DNA from: Pseudomonadota bacterium
GTDB taxonomy: Bacteria > Pseudomonadota > Alphaproteobacteria > Sphingomonadales > Sphingomonadaceae
Direction: 5' to 3'
NCBI GenBank assembly: GCA_029779535.1
Contig: JAKPAG010000049.1
Span: forward strand, 1-64,000
Length of the DNA stretch: 64,000 bases
A program made the position numbers and the translations under genes. Of the stretch, positions 33,659 through 44,386 are shown in pieces; positions within the stretch are counted from its first letter, which is position 1; the number at the start of each line of letters is the position of its first letter. The notes under the pieces were generated by a model. It ran no database searches and had not been told where the DNA came from. It worked only from the letters and a program-made list of their open reading frames with translations.

Positions 33659-34273
33659 TCAGCGCGGCAGGGCTACCGCCGCCCGCGCCGCCGCTTCGAT
33701 TGCCGCGACATCCGGCGCGCCCTTGGGCACCACCCACGAGCCGCCGCAGCACAGCACCGCGTCAAGCGCCAGCCAGTCGGGCGCGGTCCTGGCGGTAATC
33801 CCGCCGGTCGGACAGAACCTGACCATGCCGAACGGGGCGGCAATTGCCTTCAGCGCGGGGATGCCGCCGTTGGCTTCGGCCGGGAAGAACTTGAAGCAGT
33901 CCAGCCCCAGGTCCAGACCGCGCATGATGTCGCTGCTGGTGGCGATGCCGGGCAGGAACGGCACCTTGGCCGCTATGGCCGCTTTGGCCAGACTTTCGGT
34001 CAGCCCGGGGGAGACGATGAATTCGCTGCCGGCGGTCAGCGCATCGTCCAGCGCGTGTTCGTTCAGCACCGTGCCCGCGCCGACTACCGCGCCGGAAACC
34101 TGCTTCATCTCGCGAATGACGTCGAGCGCGCTGGCGGTGCGCAGGGTCACTTCCAGCACCGGCAGGCCGCCGCGCACCAGCGCTTCGGCAATCGGGCGGG
34201 CGTGGGCCACTTCGTCGATCACCAGCACGGGGATCACGGGGGCCAGGTTCATCAGGTCTTCGATGCGGTTCAT
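33659..34273 (-). CDS. eda: 2-dehydro-3-deoxy-phosphogluconate (KDPG) aldolase
   Basis: A 204-residue class I aldolase that splits KDPG into pyruvate and glyceraldehyde-3-phosphate, the last step of the Entner-Doudoroff pathway. Typical segments are VIPVLVIDEVAHARPIAEALVRGGLPVLEVTLRT, with the catalytic Glu in EVTLRT, VVGAGTVLN, and FKFFPAEANGGIPALKAIAAPFGMVRFCPTGGI, with the Schiff-base lysine in FKFFPAE. It is the last gene of zwf-edd-glk-eda; its ATG overlaps the glk stop by 4 bases. Confidence 0.95.
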   Translation of the reverse strand: MNRIEDLMNLAPVIPVLVIDEVAHARPIAEALVRGGLPVLEVTLRTASALDVIREMKQVSGAVVGAGTVLNEHALDDALTAGSEFIVSPGLTESLAKAAIAAKVPFLPGIATSSDIMRGLDLGLDCFKFFPAEANGGIPALKAIAAPFGMVRFCPTGGITARTAPDWLALDAVLCCGGSWVVPKGAPDVAAIEAAARAAVALPR

Positions 34274-35247
34274 GCAAGGTGTTCCGAGGCAAAGGCTGCC
34301 GCAGCCCCGAACAGGCCCGGCTGGGGATGGGTGATCAGCTTGACCGGCAGCGCGGCCATCAGCCTTTCGAAGCGCCCCTTGGCGCGAAACCGGCTGGCGA
34401 AGCCCGATTGCAGCAGGGTGTCCTTGATCCTGAGGCCCAGCCCGCCGGCAATCACCACGCCGCTGGCGCCCTGCGCCAGGGCAATGTCCCCGGCGACCGA
34501 GCCGAGCGAGAGGCAGAACCGGTCAACCGCGGCGGCGGCCAGGCTGTCCTCGCCGCTCACGCCGCGCTGCCACAGGGTGCGGTCGTCCAGCGCCTGGATC
34601 GCCCGGCCTTCGAGCGCGGCGAGCGCTTCATAAATGTCGACGATGCCGGGGCCCGAGACCACCCGTTCGACCGAGACGCGGCGATAGCGCTGGCGCAGGC
34701 GCGCCAGCACCGCATCCTCGATGGAGTCGAGCGGGGCAAAGTCGATATGCCCGCCCTCGGTCGCCTGGACGCGGTACTGGCCCGCGCCGTCGCGCCAGAC
34801 GTGCGCCACGCCGAGGCCCGTGCCAGGGCCGACGATCGACAGGGTGCCGCTGGCCGGCAGGTCGATCTCGGGGCCGCTCAGGTGGACGAAATGCCCTGCC
34901 CCGGCGCGGGCCACAGCATGGCCGACCGCGCCGAAATCGTTGACCAGGGTATAGCGGCTGGCCCCCAGCTTTTCGGGGATCAGCGCCGGGCGGATGATCC
35001 ACGGGTTGTTGGTAAAGCGGATCACTTCGCCCCCGACCGGGCCGGCCACGGCAATCGCCACGCTGGGCGGCAGCGAGCCGCCGCGCTGGCGGGCAAAGTC
35101 TTCCCATGCGGTCTGGAAGCTGGCGTGATCACTGGTGTGCAGCGTGGCCGGTTCGCCCAGCGTGATGCTGCCATCGGCGGCAATCGTCGCCAGGGCAAAG
35201 CGGGCATGGGTGCCGCCGATGTCGACGGTGACGATCTCGGTGCTCAC
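34270..35247 (-). CDS. glk: Glucokinase
   Basis: A 325-residue proteobacterial-type glucokinase that phosphorylates glucose with ATP. It has the phosphate motif [12 protein letters not shown] at the N-terminus, [12 protein letters not shown] for glucose binding, [20 protein letters not shown] and [10 protein letters not shown]. It sits between edd and eda with ATGA overlaps on both sides, so all three are translated together. It supplies glucose-6-phosphate to zwf and probably serves the adjacent beta-glucan locus, whose hydrolases release free glucose. Confidence 0.95.
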   Translation of the reverse strand: MSTEIVTVDIGGTHARFALATIAADGSITLGEPATLHTSDHASFQTAWEDFARQRGGSLPPSVAIAVAGPVGGEVIRFTNNPWIIRPALIPEKLGASRYTLVNDFGAVGHAVARAGAGHFVHLSGPEIDLPASGTLSIVGPGTGLGVAHVWRDGAGQYRVQATEGGHIDFAPLDSIEDAVLARLRQRYRRVSVERVVSGPGIVDIYEALAALEGRAIQALDDRTLWQRGVSGEDSLAAAAVDRFCLSLGSVAGDIALAQGASGVVIAGGLGLRIKDTLLQSGFASRFRAKGRFERLMAALPVKLITHPQPGLFGAAAAFASEHLA

Positions 35248-37058
35248 AGCCCGGCCTCCGCCAACATTGCCGATCCGCCAAGTTCCGCGCTGTCGGCGTG
35301 AAGGCGCAGTACCGCGAACAGTTCCCGCCCGGTGCCCATGTCCGCCGGGGGCGGCGACGCGGCGCTGCGGGCGGACAGGTCGGCCAGGACTTCAAGCGTG
35401 CCGGTATGACCGCACAGCCGTACCACGTCGCCATCCCGGATCTGCGCGAGCGGACCGCCGGACAGCGCCTCGGGCGTGACGTGGATCGCGGCGGGCACCT
35501 TGCCCGATGCGCCCGACATGCGCCCATCGGTGACCAGCGCCACCTTGAATCCCTTGTCCTGCAGCACGCCCAGCGGCGGGGTCAGCTTGTGCAGTTCCGG
35601 CATCCCGTTGGCGCGTGGGCCCTGGAAACGGACCACCACCACCACGTCGCGGTCAAGTTCGCCCGCCTTGAACGCGGCCTGGACCGCTTCCTGGCTGTCG
35701 AACACGCGGGCCGGGGCTTCGATCGTCCAGCGCTCGCGCTCGACCGCGCTGGTCTTGAACGTGCCGCGGCCGAGATTGCCCTGCACCAGCCGCATGCCTC
35801 CATCTGGCTGGAACGCCTGGGCGACCGGGCGCAGCATGGCATCGTCGCCGCTTTTTGCCGGGGCCGGGCGCCAGGCCAGCGCATCGCCGTCCATCACGGG
35901 TTCCTCGGCATAGGCGCGCATCCCGCCCGCAGCCACGGTCAGTACGTCGGCGTGCGCCAGGCCCGCATCCAGCAGTTCCCGCACCACGAAACTCATCCCA
36001 CCTGCGGCGTAGAAGTGGTTCACATCGCCCGCGCCATTGGGATAGACCCGCGCGATCAGCGGGACCACGGCGCTCAGGTCATCGAGATCCTGCCAGTCCA
36101 GCTTGATCCCGGCAGCGCGGGCCATGGCCGGCAGGTGGATCGCATGGTTGGTCGACCCGCCGGTGGCGAGCAGGCCGACGCAGGCGTTGACGATCGCCTT
36201 TTCATCGACGACGCGGCCCATTGGGCGGTAGTCCTCGCCCTCGCGCCCGATTTTGGCCAGGCGGTGGACCGCCGCCCGGGTCAGGGCGGAACGCAGCGGG
36301 GTGTTCGGTGGCACGAAGGCCGCGCCCGGCACGTGCAGGCCCATCATTTCCATCATCATCTGGTTGGAATTGGCAGTGCCATAGAAGGTGCAGGTCCCCG
36401 GCGAATGATAGCTGGCGCTTTCGCTGGCGAGCAGGTCCGCGCGGGTGGCCTTGCCTTCGGCGTAGAGCTGGCGGACCTTCTGCTTGTCCTTGTTGGCCAG
36501 GCCCGACGGCATCGGCCCGCTGGGCACGAACACGGCCGGCAGGTGGCCGAAGCGCAGCGCGCCGATCACCAGCCCGGGCACGATCTTGTCGCAGATGCCA
36601 AGCAGCGCCATGCCATCGAACATCGCGTGACTCATCGCCACGGCGGTGGCCATGGCGATGACATCGCGGCTGAACAGCGACAGTTCCATCCCGTCCTGGC
36701 CCTGGGTCACGCCGTCGCACATCGCCGGAACCCCGCCCGCGACCTGCGCGGTGGCACCGACTTCGCGGGCATAGAGCTTCATCGCTTCGGGATAGCGGCC
36801 ATAGGGCTGATGCGCCGACAGCATGTCGTTGTAAGCGGTGACGATTGCCAGGTTGGGCCCGCGTCCGCTGGCGATGGCGGGCTTGTCCTCCAGCGCGGCG
36901 GCAAAGCCATGCGCCAGGTTCGAGCACGACAGCGCGCCGCGGCCGGGAAAGCGCTGAGCCTCGCGGTCCATCAGCTCGAGATAGCGGCGGCGGCTGTCTT
37001 GCGATTTGTCGATGATCCGTGCGGTGACGCGTTCGACGATAGGGTGCAGCTTGGTCAT
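35244..37058 (-). CDS. edd: Phosphogluconate dehydratase
   Basis: A 604-residue iron-sulfur dehydratase of the IlvD/Edd family that converts 6-phosphogluconate to KDPG. Cluster ligands are suggested by Cys in [11 protein letters not shown] and GICDKIVPG. Other family segments are [64 protein letters not shown] and [24 protein letters not shown]. The length matches E. coli Edd. It follows zwf by 4 bases and overlaps glk. Confidence 0.96.
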   Translation of the reverse strand: MTKLHPIVERVTARIIDKSQDSRRRYLELMDREAQRFPGRGALSCSNLAHGFAAALEDKPAIASGRGPNLAIVTAYNDMLSAHQPYGRYPEAMKLYAREVGATAQVAGGVPAMCDGVTQGQDGMELSLFSRDVIAMATAVAMSHAMFDGMALLGICDKIVPGLVIGALRFGHLPAVFVPSGPMPSGLANKDKQKVRQLYAEGKATRADLLASESASYHSPGTCTFYGTANSNQMMMEMMGLHVPGAAFVPPNTPLRSALTRAAVHRLAKIGREGEDYRPMGRVVDEKAIVNACVGLLATGGSTNHAIHLPAMARAAGIKLDWQDLDDLSAVVPLIARVYPNGAGDVNHFYAAGGMSFVVRELLDAGLAHADVLTVAAGGMRAYAEEPVMDGDALAWRPAPAKSGDDAMLRPVAQAFQPDGGMRLVQGNLGRGTFKTSAVERERWTIEAPARVFDSQEAVQAAFKAGELDRDVVVVVRFQGPRANGMPELHKLTPPLGVLQDKGFKVALVTDGRMSGASGKVPAAIHVTPEALSGGPLAQIRDGDVVRLCGHTGTLEVLADLSARSAASPPPADMGTGRELFAVLRLHADSAELGGSAMLAEAGL

Positions 37059-37062
37059 GGTC

Positions 37063-38502
37063 TCACTCGTGCCAGGTCACGCCGTCGCGTTCGGTCAGGG
37101 CAATGGCGGCAGAGGGCCCCCAGCTGCCGGCGGTGTAGGTCTTGGGACGCAGGCCGTGGGTGGCCCAGCTGGCGCGGATCGCGTCGATCCAGTCCCACTG
37201 CGCCTCCACCTCGTCGCGGCGGACGAACAGGGTCTGGTCGCCCTCGATCAGGTCGAGCAGCAGGCGCTCATAGGCGATCCGCTTGGTCGGCCCGGCAAAG
37301 GCATCGGCCATGGCGATGTCCAGCGGAACCGAACGCAGGCGGATGCCCTCGCGGTCCAGCCCCGGCACTTTGGCCATCAGCGACAGGGTGATGTTCTCTT
37401 CGGGCTGCACCGCGATGACCAGCCGGTTCGGTTCGGTCCGCGCGCCGCGCCCGGCGAAGATCGAATGCGGGACGGGGCGGAACTGCACCACGATCTCGGT
37501 CTTGCGCTGTGGAAGGCGCTTGCCGGTGCGCAGGTAGAACGGCACGCCCTTCCACCGCCAGTTGTCGATATGCGCCTTGATCGCGACGAAGGTTTCGGTG
37601 TCGCTGTCGCGGCCCAGTTCATCGTCATAGCCGGCTACCGGCTGGCCATCGATCGCGCCCTTGCGGTACTGGCCGGTCACGGTCTCGTCCGGGTGGACCA
37701 GCCGCAGCGCGCGCAGCACCTTGACCTTTTCGTCGCGGATCGCGGTGGCGTCGTAATTGGCGGGCGGTTCCATGCCGACCAGCGCGAGCAGTTGCAGCAT
37801 GTGGTTCTGCACCATGTCGCGCAGCGCGCCCGCACCGTCGTAATAGCCCGCGCGGCTTTCCAGCCCGACCGTTTCCGCCACGGTGATCTGGACATGGTCG
37901 ATGTGTGCCGCGTTCCACAGCGGTTCGAACATGATGTTGGCAAAACGCAGCGCCAGCAGGTTCTGGACGGTTTCCTTGCCCAGGTAATGGTCGATCCGGA
38001 AGGTCCGGTCCTCGCTGAAGGCGCGGGCGACAGCGTCGTTGATCTCGCAGCTGGTGGCAAGGTCTGTGCCCAGCGGCTTTTCCAGCCCGATCCGCACCTT
38101 GTCCCCGGTCAGCCCGCCGGCAACCAGCCCGGCGATGGTCGGCTCGAACAGGCTGGGCGCGGTCGACAGGAAGATCGACAGGCCCTGCTCGATCGGTCCG
38201 ACCTTGTCCGCGAGGGCCTGGAACTGGTCCGCCTGGTTGGCGTCGAGCGGCTGGTAATACAGGCGGTTGAGGAATTCGGCCATGCCGCCGCGCCGGTCCG
38301 CCGGCATGAACTTTTCGAGCGCGGCACGGGCGAAGTTGCGATAGCCCTGGTCGTCCAGTTCCTGCCGCGCCGTGCCGACGATGCGCAGTCCGGGCGCGAT
38401 CAGCTTGTCGGCGCTGAGAGCGCAGAGCGAGGGCAGCAGCATGCGCTGCGCCAGGTCGCCCGTGGCGCCGAACAGCAGCAGTCGGTCGGCGGTAAAGCTC
38501 AT
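37063..38502 (-). CDS. zwf: Glucose-6-phosphate 1-dehydrogenase
   Basis: A 479-residue NAD(P)-dependent dehydrogenase, first gene of the operon, giving 6-phosphogluconolactone. The coenzyme loop reads [17 protein letters not shown] and the active-site motif is [22 protein letters not shown]. Another family segment is [21 protein letters not shown]. No phosphogluconolactonase gene is linked, so that step is spontaneous or encoded elsewhere. The 170-base gap before the antiporter gene should hold its promoter; I could not pick one with confidence. Confidence 0.96.
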   Translation of the reverse strand: MSFTADRLLLFGATGDLAQRMLLPSLCALSADKLIAPGLRIVGTARQELDDQGYRNFARAALEKFMPADRRGGMAEFLNRLYYQPLDANQADQFQALADKVGPIEQGLSIFLSTAPSLFEPTIAGLVAGGLTGDKVRIGLEKPLGTDLATSCEINDAVARAFSEDRTFRIDHYLGKETVQNLLALRFANIMFEPLWNAAHIDHVQITVAETVGLESRAGYYDGAGALRDMVQNHMLQLLALVGMEPPANYDATAIRDEKVKVLRALRLVHPDETVTGQYRKGAIDGQPVAGYDDELGRDSDTETFVAIKAHIDNWRWKGVPFYLRTGKRLPQRKTEIVVQFRPVPHSIFAGRGARTEPNRLVIAVQPEENITLSLMAKVPGLDREGIRLRSVPLDIAMADAFAGPTKRIAYERLLLDLIEGDQTLFVRRDEVEAQWDWIDAIRASWATHGLRPKTYTAGSWGPSAAIALTERDGVTWHE

Positions 38503-38672
38503 CAGCGGATACCCTTGTCATCCTCTCGCGGAATGGGCCGTGGGGTAGCAGCGGCGGACAGGGCGCGCCAGACCAGCGCAAACCAATGCAGAGGCCATGC
38601 ATACGTCTGCGCAGGGCCATGCCCTGTGGAGCGCCTTTCGCCGCCCGGGCTTTACGGGTAGACCGCCGCGCC

Positions 38673-39929
38673 ATGACCGCCAGCCAGCTCAGCATCCTGT
38701 TCTTCCTGCAACTGGCGGTGATCATCGCCGTGTGCCGCCTGGTCGGCGCATTCGTGCAGCGTTTCCTGGGCCAGCCGCAGGTGGTGGGCGAGATGATCGC
38801 CGGGGTGCTGCTTGGCCCCTCGATCCTGGGGTTGATCGCCCCGGGGCTGGAAGCCGCATTGTTTCCGGCCGAATCCAAGAAAGTGCTCTACGTCGGCGCG
38901 CAGCTGGGGGTGGGGCTGTACATGTTCCTGGTCGGACTGACCTTCGACAAGGCGGAATTCCGCAATAGCGCCGGATCGGCGGCGGCAGTGGCGTTCGGTT
39001 CGATGGCCGCACCCTTTGCCGTGGCCGCGCTGATGGCGCCCTGGCTGCTGGGGATCGACGGGCTGTTCACCCCGCGCGTCGGGACCGCGCAGGCCGCGCT
39101 GTTCCTGGGCGCGGCGATCGCGATCACCGCCTTTCCGATGCTGGCCCGGATCATCCACGAACGCGGCATTGCCCATACCCAGCTGGGCACGCTGTCACTC
39201 TCGTCAGGGGCGATTGGCGATGCCGGGGCCTGGATCGTGGTCGCCGTGGTATTGGCCAGCCTCGGCGGCGGCGCGCACCTTGCCTGGCTGGCGGTGGGCG
39301 GCGGCCTTGGCTTTGCCTTTGTCATGGTGGTGATCGCCCCGCGACTGCTGGCCCCGCTCGCTGCGATCCATATGCGCAAGGGCGAAGTCGACATGAGCCT
39401 GCTTGGTGCGGTGCTGGTGCTGTTCCTGCTATCGGCCTTCGCGATGGATGCGGTTGGCATCCACGCGGTGTTCGGCGGCTTCCTGTTGGGCACGGCGATG
39501 CCGCGGGGCGCCTTTGCCGAGGAAGTGCGGGCCAAGCTTGAACCCTTCACCACGGTGTTCCTGCTGCCGATGTTCTTCACCTTCTCGGGGCTCAACACCC
39601 AGCTGGCGGTGGTCGACAACCTGGCGCTGGTCGCCGCCGCGCTGGCGATCCTGGCGGCTTCGATCCTGGCCAAGGGTGGGGCCTGCTATCTGGCTGCGCG
39701 GCTTTCAGGGCACGATCATGCCACCGCCATGGGGATCGGCGCGCTAATGAACGCGCGCGGGCTTATGGAACTGATCATCATCAACATCGGCTTGCAGCGG
39801 GGGGTGATCGAACCGGGGCTGTTCGCGATCCTGGTGGTCATGGCGATTGTGACCACGCTGATGGCATCGCCGTTGTTCGAAGCCTTCTATGGCCGCCGCG
39901 CCCGCGCCGATGGGCGGCTGGCGAATTGA
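38673..39929 (+). CDS. Kef-type (CPA2) cation:proton antiporter
   Basis: A 418-residue inner-membrane protein with about 12-13 hydrophobic segments and no cytoplasmic TrkA-N domain. CPA2 features: QPQVVGEMIAGVLLGPSILG in the second and third helices, AIAITAFPMLARIIHERG, and SSGAIGDAGAWIVVAVVLAS with the acidic GDAGAW replacing the usual DD pair. It ends FGGFLLGTAMPRG...ALMNARGLMELIIINIGLQ. It should exchange protons for K+ or Na+. The start is the last ATG before the first helix. No functional link to the neighbouring sugar genes is visible. Confidence 0.9.
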   Translation: MTASQLSILFFLQLAVIIAVCRLVGAFVQRFLGQPQVVGEMIAGVLLGPSILGLIAPGLEAALFPAESKKVLYVGAQLGVGLYMFLVGLTFDKAEFRNSAGSAAAVAFGSMAAPFAVAALMAPWLLGIDGLFTPRVGTAQAALFLGAAIAITAFPMLARIIHERGIAHTQLGTLSLSSGAIGDAGAWIVVAVVLASLGGGAHLAWLAVGGGLGFAFVMVVIAPRLLAPLAAIHMRKGEVDMSLLGAVLVLFLLSAFAMDAVGIHAVFGGFLLGTAMPRGAFAEEVRAKLEPFTTVFLLPMFFTFSGLNTQLAVVDNLALVAAALAILAASILAKGGACYLAARLSGHDHATAMGIGALMNARGLMELIIINIGLQRGVIEPGLFAILVVMAIVTTLMASPLFEAFYGRRARADGRLAN

Positions 39930-40024
39930 TGGCAGGCGCAGCGCCGGTCGGTAGGTGATCCCAGCCATCCGGACGGCTTGCCCCGGATCAATTCGCCAGG
40001 GCCGCCGATCTGGTGCCGCGCGCT

Positions 40025-40071
40025 GGCAGCGCTTCCCGCCAGGCGCGCCCAGCAGGCAGGGAAGCGCTCCC
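40025..40071. promoter_or_regulatory. Two LacI-type operators upstream of the lacI gene
   Basis: GGCAGCGCTTCC (40025-40036) and GGAAGCGCTCCC (40060-40071), with AGCGCT centres 35 bases apart, lie 80-126 bases before the regulator start. They are imperfect copies of the two sites at 41202 and 41248 and suggest autoregulation. Confidence 0.65.
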
Positions 40072-40150
40072 GGCTTGCCAATCCCGACATTGGTTGCGAC
40101 AATGGCCGGGTCGGACGCGGGGGCGTCCTTGCAAGCAGGCTCGTCGGGCA

Positions 40151-41179
40151 TTGAGCAAACCCACCATCGATGATGTCGCGGCGCTGGCCGGGGTGGCGCG
40201 TACCACGGTTTCGCGGGTGCTCAACCACCAGCCCAACGTGCGCGAGGAAGTGCGCGACAAGGTGATGCGCGCGGTGCAGATGCTGGGCTACCGGGTCAAC
40301 CTGCAGGCGCGGCACCTGGCCGGGCGCAAGGCGCTGCGGCTGGCGCTGGTCCATGCCTCGGACTTCGACAGCGAACCCAACTCCTATTTCGGTTCCGCGC
40401 TGGAACTGGGCGCGACGCGCGCTTCAGCCCGGATCGGGGCGCAGTTGGTCACCCACGTGGTCAACCAGAACGATCCCGGCGCGGCCGCCGAAATCATCGC
40501 CAATGCCAGCGACGACCAGTGCGACGGGATCATCCTGACCCCGCCCTTCGCCGATGATATCGAGCTGCTGCGCGCGCTGGAGGCGATGGGCTGCCGCGTC
40601 GCCGCGATCGCCGCGGGGCCGGCCAGCGAAGCCGTGGTCGCGACCCTGGGGATCGACGATCGCCAGGCCGGCTACGACATCGGCCGCCACCTGCTGGACC
40701 AGGGGCATCGCGCCTTCGGGTTCATCAAGGGGTTGTCCGGCCACCTTTCGGCCGAAACCCGCTTCGATGGCTTTGCCGCCGCCCTGGCCGAGGCCGGCAT
40801 CCCGGACGAAGCCATTGCCCGGGAACGCGGCAATTTCACATTCCGTTCGGGCCTTGAATGCGCCCAGCGCCTGCTGGGCCGGGCCGAACCGATCACAGCG
40901 CTGGTCTGCGCCAACGACGACATGGCCGCGGGCGCGCTGCTGGCGGCGCACAAGCTGGGTCTGCGCATTCCGCAGGATATCGCGATCACCGGGTTCGACG
41001 ATACGCCGGTGTCGGAAATCGTCTGGCCGCCGCTGACCACCATTCACCAGCCGCTGCGCGCGATGGGCGCGCGGGCGGTGGAACGCCTCGCCGAACTGGT
41101 CGGCGGGCAGCCCGCCGGGGGTGGGCGCGAAGTGCTGGAACACCGGCTGGTGGTGCGGGAATCCAGCCAGTCCAGCTAG
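40151..41179 (+). CDS. LacI family transcriptional regulator of the beta-glucan locus
   Basis: A 342-residue repressor read from a TTG, because no ATG or GTG sits close before the DNA-binding domain. The helix-turn-helix and hinge read KPTIDDVAALAGVARTTVSRVLNHQPNVREEVRDKVM...LGYRVNLQARHLAGRK. The sugar-binding core has ALVHASDF at its start and ends with VCANDDMAAGALLAAHKLGLRIPQDIAITGFDDTPVSEIVWPPLTTIHQPLRAMG. Four GGAAGCGCTTCC-like operators lie on both sides of the gene. It is likely to repress itself and the downstream TonB receptor operon until a glucan-derived sugar binds. Confidence 0.92.
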   Translation: MSKPTIDDVAALAGVARTTVSRVLNHQPNVREEVRDKVMRAVQMLGYRVNLQARHLAGRKALRLALVHASDFDSEPNSYFGSALELGATRASARIGAQLVTHVVNQNDPGAAAEIIANASDDQCDGIILTPPFADDIELLRALEAMGCRVAAIAAGPASEAVVATLGIDDRQAGYDIGRHLLDQGHRAFGFIKGLSGHLSAETRFDGFAAALAEAGIPDEAIARERGNFTFRSGLECAQRLLGRAEPITALVCANDDMAAGALLAAHKLGLRIPQDIAITGFDDTPVSEIVWPPLTTIHQPLRAMGARAVERLAELVGGQPAGGGREVLEHRLVVRESSQSS

Positions 41180-41201
41180 GCGCGGCGGCGTCCGGCACGG
41201 C

Positions 41202-41265
41202 ATTGGAAGCGCTTCCTATTGACCTTCGGGCTCGAATGCGGCAGATGATTGGAAGCGCTTCCAAT
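41202..41265. promoter_or_regulatory. Paired LacI operators at the glucan-receptor promoter
   Basis: ATTGGAAGCGCTTCCTAT (41202-41219) and the perfect 18-bp palindrome ATTGGAAGCGCTTCCAAT (41248-41265) are 46 bases apart centre to centre. A -35-like TTGACC (41219-41224) lies at the edge of the first, and the second falls over the expected -10/start region. This spacing suits repression of the receptor operon by the adjacent LacI protein. Confidence 0.75.
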
Positions 41266-41335
41266 TGTCGTGCTGCCGGGAGGAGACTGGCCAGCACAGG
41301 AATTTGGCGAAATACGGCGCTTATGGAGGGGATCA

Positions 41336-44236
41336 ATGGCAATGAGGGATACCACCGGCCGCGCCGAGAATCGGCTGCCGCGCACCTACCGTTTCGGGCT
41401 GACCGCCGCGTCCACGCTGGCGCTGGCTGCCATGGCGCCGCAAGTGGCGCTGGCCCAGGACGCCGCGCCGGCTGACGAGGCGCTGACCGATGCCAACGGC
41501 GAAATCGTTGTGTCGGGGATCCGCTATTCGATTGCCAATTCGATCAACCTGAAGCGCAATGCCGAAAGCATCGTCGAATCGATCTCGGCCGAGGAAATCG
41601 GCAAGCTGCCCGATGTCTCGATTGCGGAATCGATCGCCCGCCTGCCGGGCCTTGCCGCGCAGCGCGTCGGCGGCCGCGCACAGTCGATCTCGATCCGCGG
41701 CCTTTCGCCGGACTTCACCACCACCTTCCTCAATGGCCGCCAGCAGGCCAGTTCGGGCGACAACCGCTCGGTCGAGTTTGACCAGTATCCCTCGGAACTG
41801 CTGCAGAGCGTGGTGGTCTACAAGACGCCTGACGCCTCGATCGCGGGCATGGGCCTGTCGGGCTCGGCGGACCTGCGCACCGTGCGGCCGCTGGAATTCG
41901 GCAAGCAGGCGATCGCGCTCAACCTGCGCGGCGAACTGAACAGCGGCGGCCGCCTGAACAAGGACGTGCGCAACTGGGGCTGGCGCGGCAGTGCCAGCTG
42001 GATCGGGCAGAGCGAGGACGGCACCCTGGGCTGGGCGCTGGGCTATGCCCACCTCGACAGCCCCAGCCAGAACCGCCACATCAAGGCCTACAATTACGAA
42101 ACCTTCTGCTGCGGGATCGACAACAACATCTTCCCCGCCGCGAACAAGGGTGCGACCTTCGTCACCGGGCAGGAAGCCTTCGCCTACTCGCGCGAGAACA
42201 AGCGCGACGCGGCGATCGGCATTCTCGAATGGAAGCCGAGCGATGCGATCCACTCCACGCTCGACCTCTACTATTCGCGCTTCAAGCAGAAGGAAGTGAT
42301 GCGCGGCAGCCAGTGGTTCTCGAACGTCTGGGCCGATAGCCAGACCTTCGCCAATACCACCACCGCCACACTGGGCGGGACCACGGTTGGCGTGACCGGT
42401 ACCACCACCGGCGTCGCCCCGCAGCTGCGAAACGACTACAACACCCGCGAAGACCGCCTGTTCTCGGCCGGGTGGAACACCGAATTCGCGCTCGGCGATC
42501 ACACCACGCTGGTCACCGACCTGTCCTATTCGCGCAACAAGCGCCATGAAAGCATCACCGAAACCTATGCCGGCTATGGCTGCTGCGCCACTTCGGCGAC
42601 GCAGAACGCCAACCGCACCTTCGACAGCATCGGCTGGGATTTCACCCGTTTCCTGGCCGGCGATGGCATGCCCGACTGGAGCGAAGGGCTGAACTATGCC
42701 GATGCCAGCAAGGTCTCGCTGGGTGACCGCGCGCCGTGGGGCGGCTGGGGCCATGATGGTGCAACCAAGAACCCGCACGTGGTCGAAAAGGTCTGGGCTG
42801 CCGACCTGGGCCTGAAGCGCGAATTCGACGGCGGTTTCATCAAGAGCGTCGAGCTCGGCGGCAACTATACCCGCCGGACCAAGACCAAGTCGGTCGATGA
42901 GTACGACCTGTTCCTGAAGAACAACCGCACCCAGACGCTGGTCGGTTCGCAGTACCTGGTCCAGCCCACCTCGCTCGGCTTTGCCGGGATGGGCGGCGTG
43001 CTGGCGGTGGACCTGCGCTCGGCGCTGCCGGTCTATTATGACCAGGTGGTCTATATTGACGCTAACACCTTCGACAAGTCGTGGGACATCGCGGAAGACA
43101 TCTGGACCGCCAAGGCCAAGGTCAACCTTGAGGCTGGCAACCTGCACGGCAACATCGGCCTGCAGATGGTCCACCAGAAGCAGGCTTCGGACGGCAGCGC
43201 GATCAACGTGGTGGTGACGCCGCGCGTGGTCACCCCGATCAGCCGCGAGACCAGCTATACCGACTGGCTGCCCAGCCTGAACCTGATTTACGAACTGGGC
43301 GGCGGACACCGCCTGCGGCTGGCTGCATCCAAGACCATGGCGCGCCCGCGCATGGACGAAATGCGCGCCGACTTCATCCCCGGCTTCAGCAATCCGTGTT
43401 CGGGCAGCGGCGGGTCCTCGGCTCAGTGCCAGCCCGGCGGGACGATCCACCCGTGGACGGCCAACGGCGGCAATCCCTATCTCGAACCGTGGCGCGCCAA
43501 GGCGGTCGACGTGGCCTATGAATGGTACATCGACAAGTCGAGCTACATCTCGATCGCGGGTTTCTACAAGCACCTCGACAACTACATCTACCAGCAGACC
43601 CAGGCTTTCGATTTCACTGGCCTGGCGCTGCCGACCACCGCAGTGATCCCCGCCGGGGTAACGGTCAGCCCGGTAGGCCAGATCACCCAGCCGGCCAATG
43701 GCAAGGGCGGCAAGCTCTATGGCCTGGAAGTGTCGGGCGCACTGGGGCTGGGCAAACTGGTTCCGGCACTGGACGGCTTCGGCATCCTGGGCAGCTACAG
43801 CTACACCAAGTCGGAACTGCACCCGACCACCTCGACCAACGTCAAGACGATCGCGGCAACGCGTATCCCGGGGCTGTCGGGTACGGTCTACAACATCACC
43901 GGCTACTTCGAGAAGTGGGGCTTCCAGGCCCGCGCCAGCTATCGCTACCGCTCCGCCTTCAAGGGTGAGGTGGTGCAGCTGTTCGCGGCGCGCGGGGCAA
44001 CCGAAATCCTTGCGGACAAGCAGCTTGATGCGCAGCTTGGCTACACCTTCGCCGAAGGCTCGAAGCTGGAAGGGCTGTCGCTGCTGTTCCAGGTGAACAA
44101 CCTGACGGATTCGCCCTATCGCACCCGCCTGGGCGTCGATGATGGCGGCGCGCGGACCTCGGATGGCAGCGCGTTGCCGGAAACCTACGAAAAGTATGGC
44201 CGCCAGTTCCTGCTGGGCGCCAGCTACCGGTTCTGA
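41336..44236 (+). CDS. TonB-dependent receptor of the oligosaccharide type
   Basis: A 966-residue outer-membrane receptor; the start is the ATG behind GGAGGGGATCA. A signal peptide ends MAPQVALAQDA and a TonB box reads GEIVVSGIR. The plug starts NLKRNAESIVESISAEEIGKLPDVSIAESIARLPGLAAQRVGGRAQSISIRGL, a wording specific to the long sphingomonad and Xanthomonas TonB receptors of carbohydrate loci. The barrel ends FLLGASYRF. It should bring glucan oligosaccharides into the periplasm for the GH3 and GH30 enzymes encoded downstream. It is controlled by two LacI-type operators just upstream. Confidence 0.94.
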   Translation: MAMRDTTGRAENRLPRTYRFGLTAASTLALAAMAPQVALAQDAAPADEALTDANGEIVVSGIRYSIANSINLKRNAESIVESISAEEIGKLPDVSIAESIARLPGLAAQRVGGRAQSISIRGLSPDFTTTFLNGRQQASSGDNRSVEFDQYPSELLQSVVVYKTPDASIAGMGLSGSADLRTVRPLEFGKQAIALNLRGELNSGGRLNKDVRNWGWRGSASWIGQSEDGTLGWALGYAHLDSPSQNRHIKAYNYETFCCGIDNNIFPAANKGATFVTGQEAFAYSRENKRDAAIGILEWKPSDAIHSTLDLYYSRFKQKEVMRGSQWFSNVWADSQTFANTTTATLGGTTVGVTGTTTGVAPQLRNDYNTREDRLFSAGWNTEFALGDHTTLVTDLSYSRNKRHESITETYAGYGCCATSATQNANRTFDSIGWDFTRFLAGDGMPDWSEGLNYADASKVSLGDRAPWGGWGHDGATKNPHVVEKVWAADLGLKREFDGGFIKSVELGGNYTRRTKTKSVDEYDLFLKNNRTQTLVGSQYLVQPTSLGFAGMGGVLAVDLRSALPVYYDQVVYIDANTFDKSWDIAEDIWTAKAKVNLEAGNLHGNIGLQMVHQKQASDGSAINVVVTPRVVTPISRETSYTDWLPSLNLIYELGGGHRLRLAASKTMARPRMDEMRADFIPGFSNPCSGSGGSSAQCQPGGTIHPWTANGGNPYLEPWRAKAVDVAYEWYIDKSSYISIAGFYKHLDNYIYQQTQAFDFTGLALPTTAVIPAGVTVSPVGQITQPANGKGGKLYGLEVSGALGLGKLVPALDGFGILGSYSYTKSELHPTTSTNVKTIAATRIPGLSGTVYNITGYFEKWGFQARASYRYRSAFKGEVVQLFAARGATEILADKQLDAQLGYTFAEGSKLEGLSLLFQVNNLTDSPYRTRLGVDDGGARTSDGSALPETYEKYGRQFLLGASYRF

Positions 44237-44386
44237 CCGGACCCGTGACGGGCGCGTCCAGCCATGGGCGCTCCCGCACCCGGCGGGCCAGGCCTGGCGC
44301 ATCCGGCCACAGTCGGATCGCGCCGGCATGAGGGGCCTGGTCCAGCCGGACCTTTTTCAGACAAGCAAGAGGCCAACCGGAACTTG

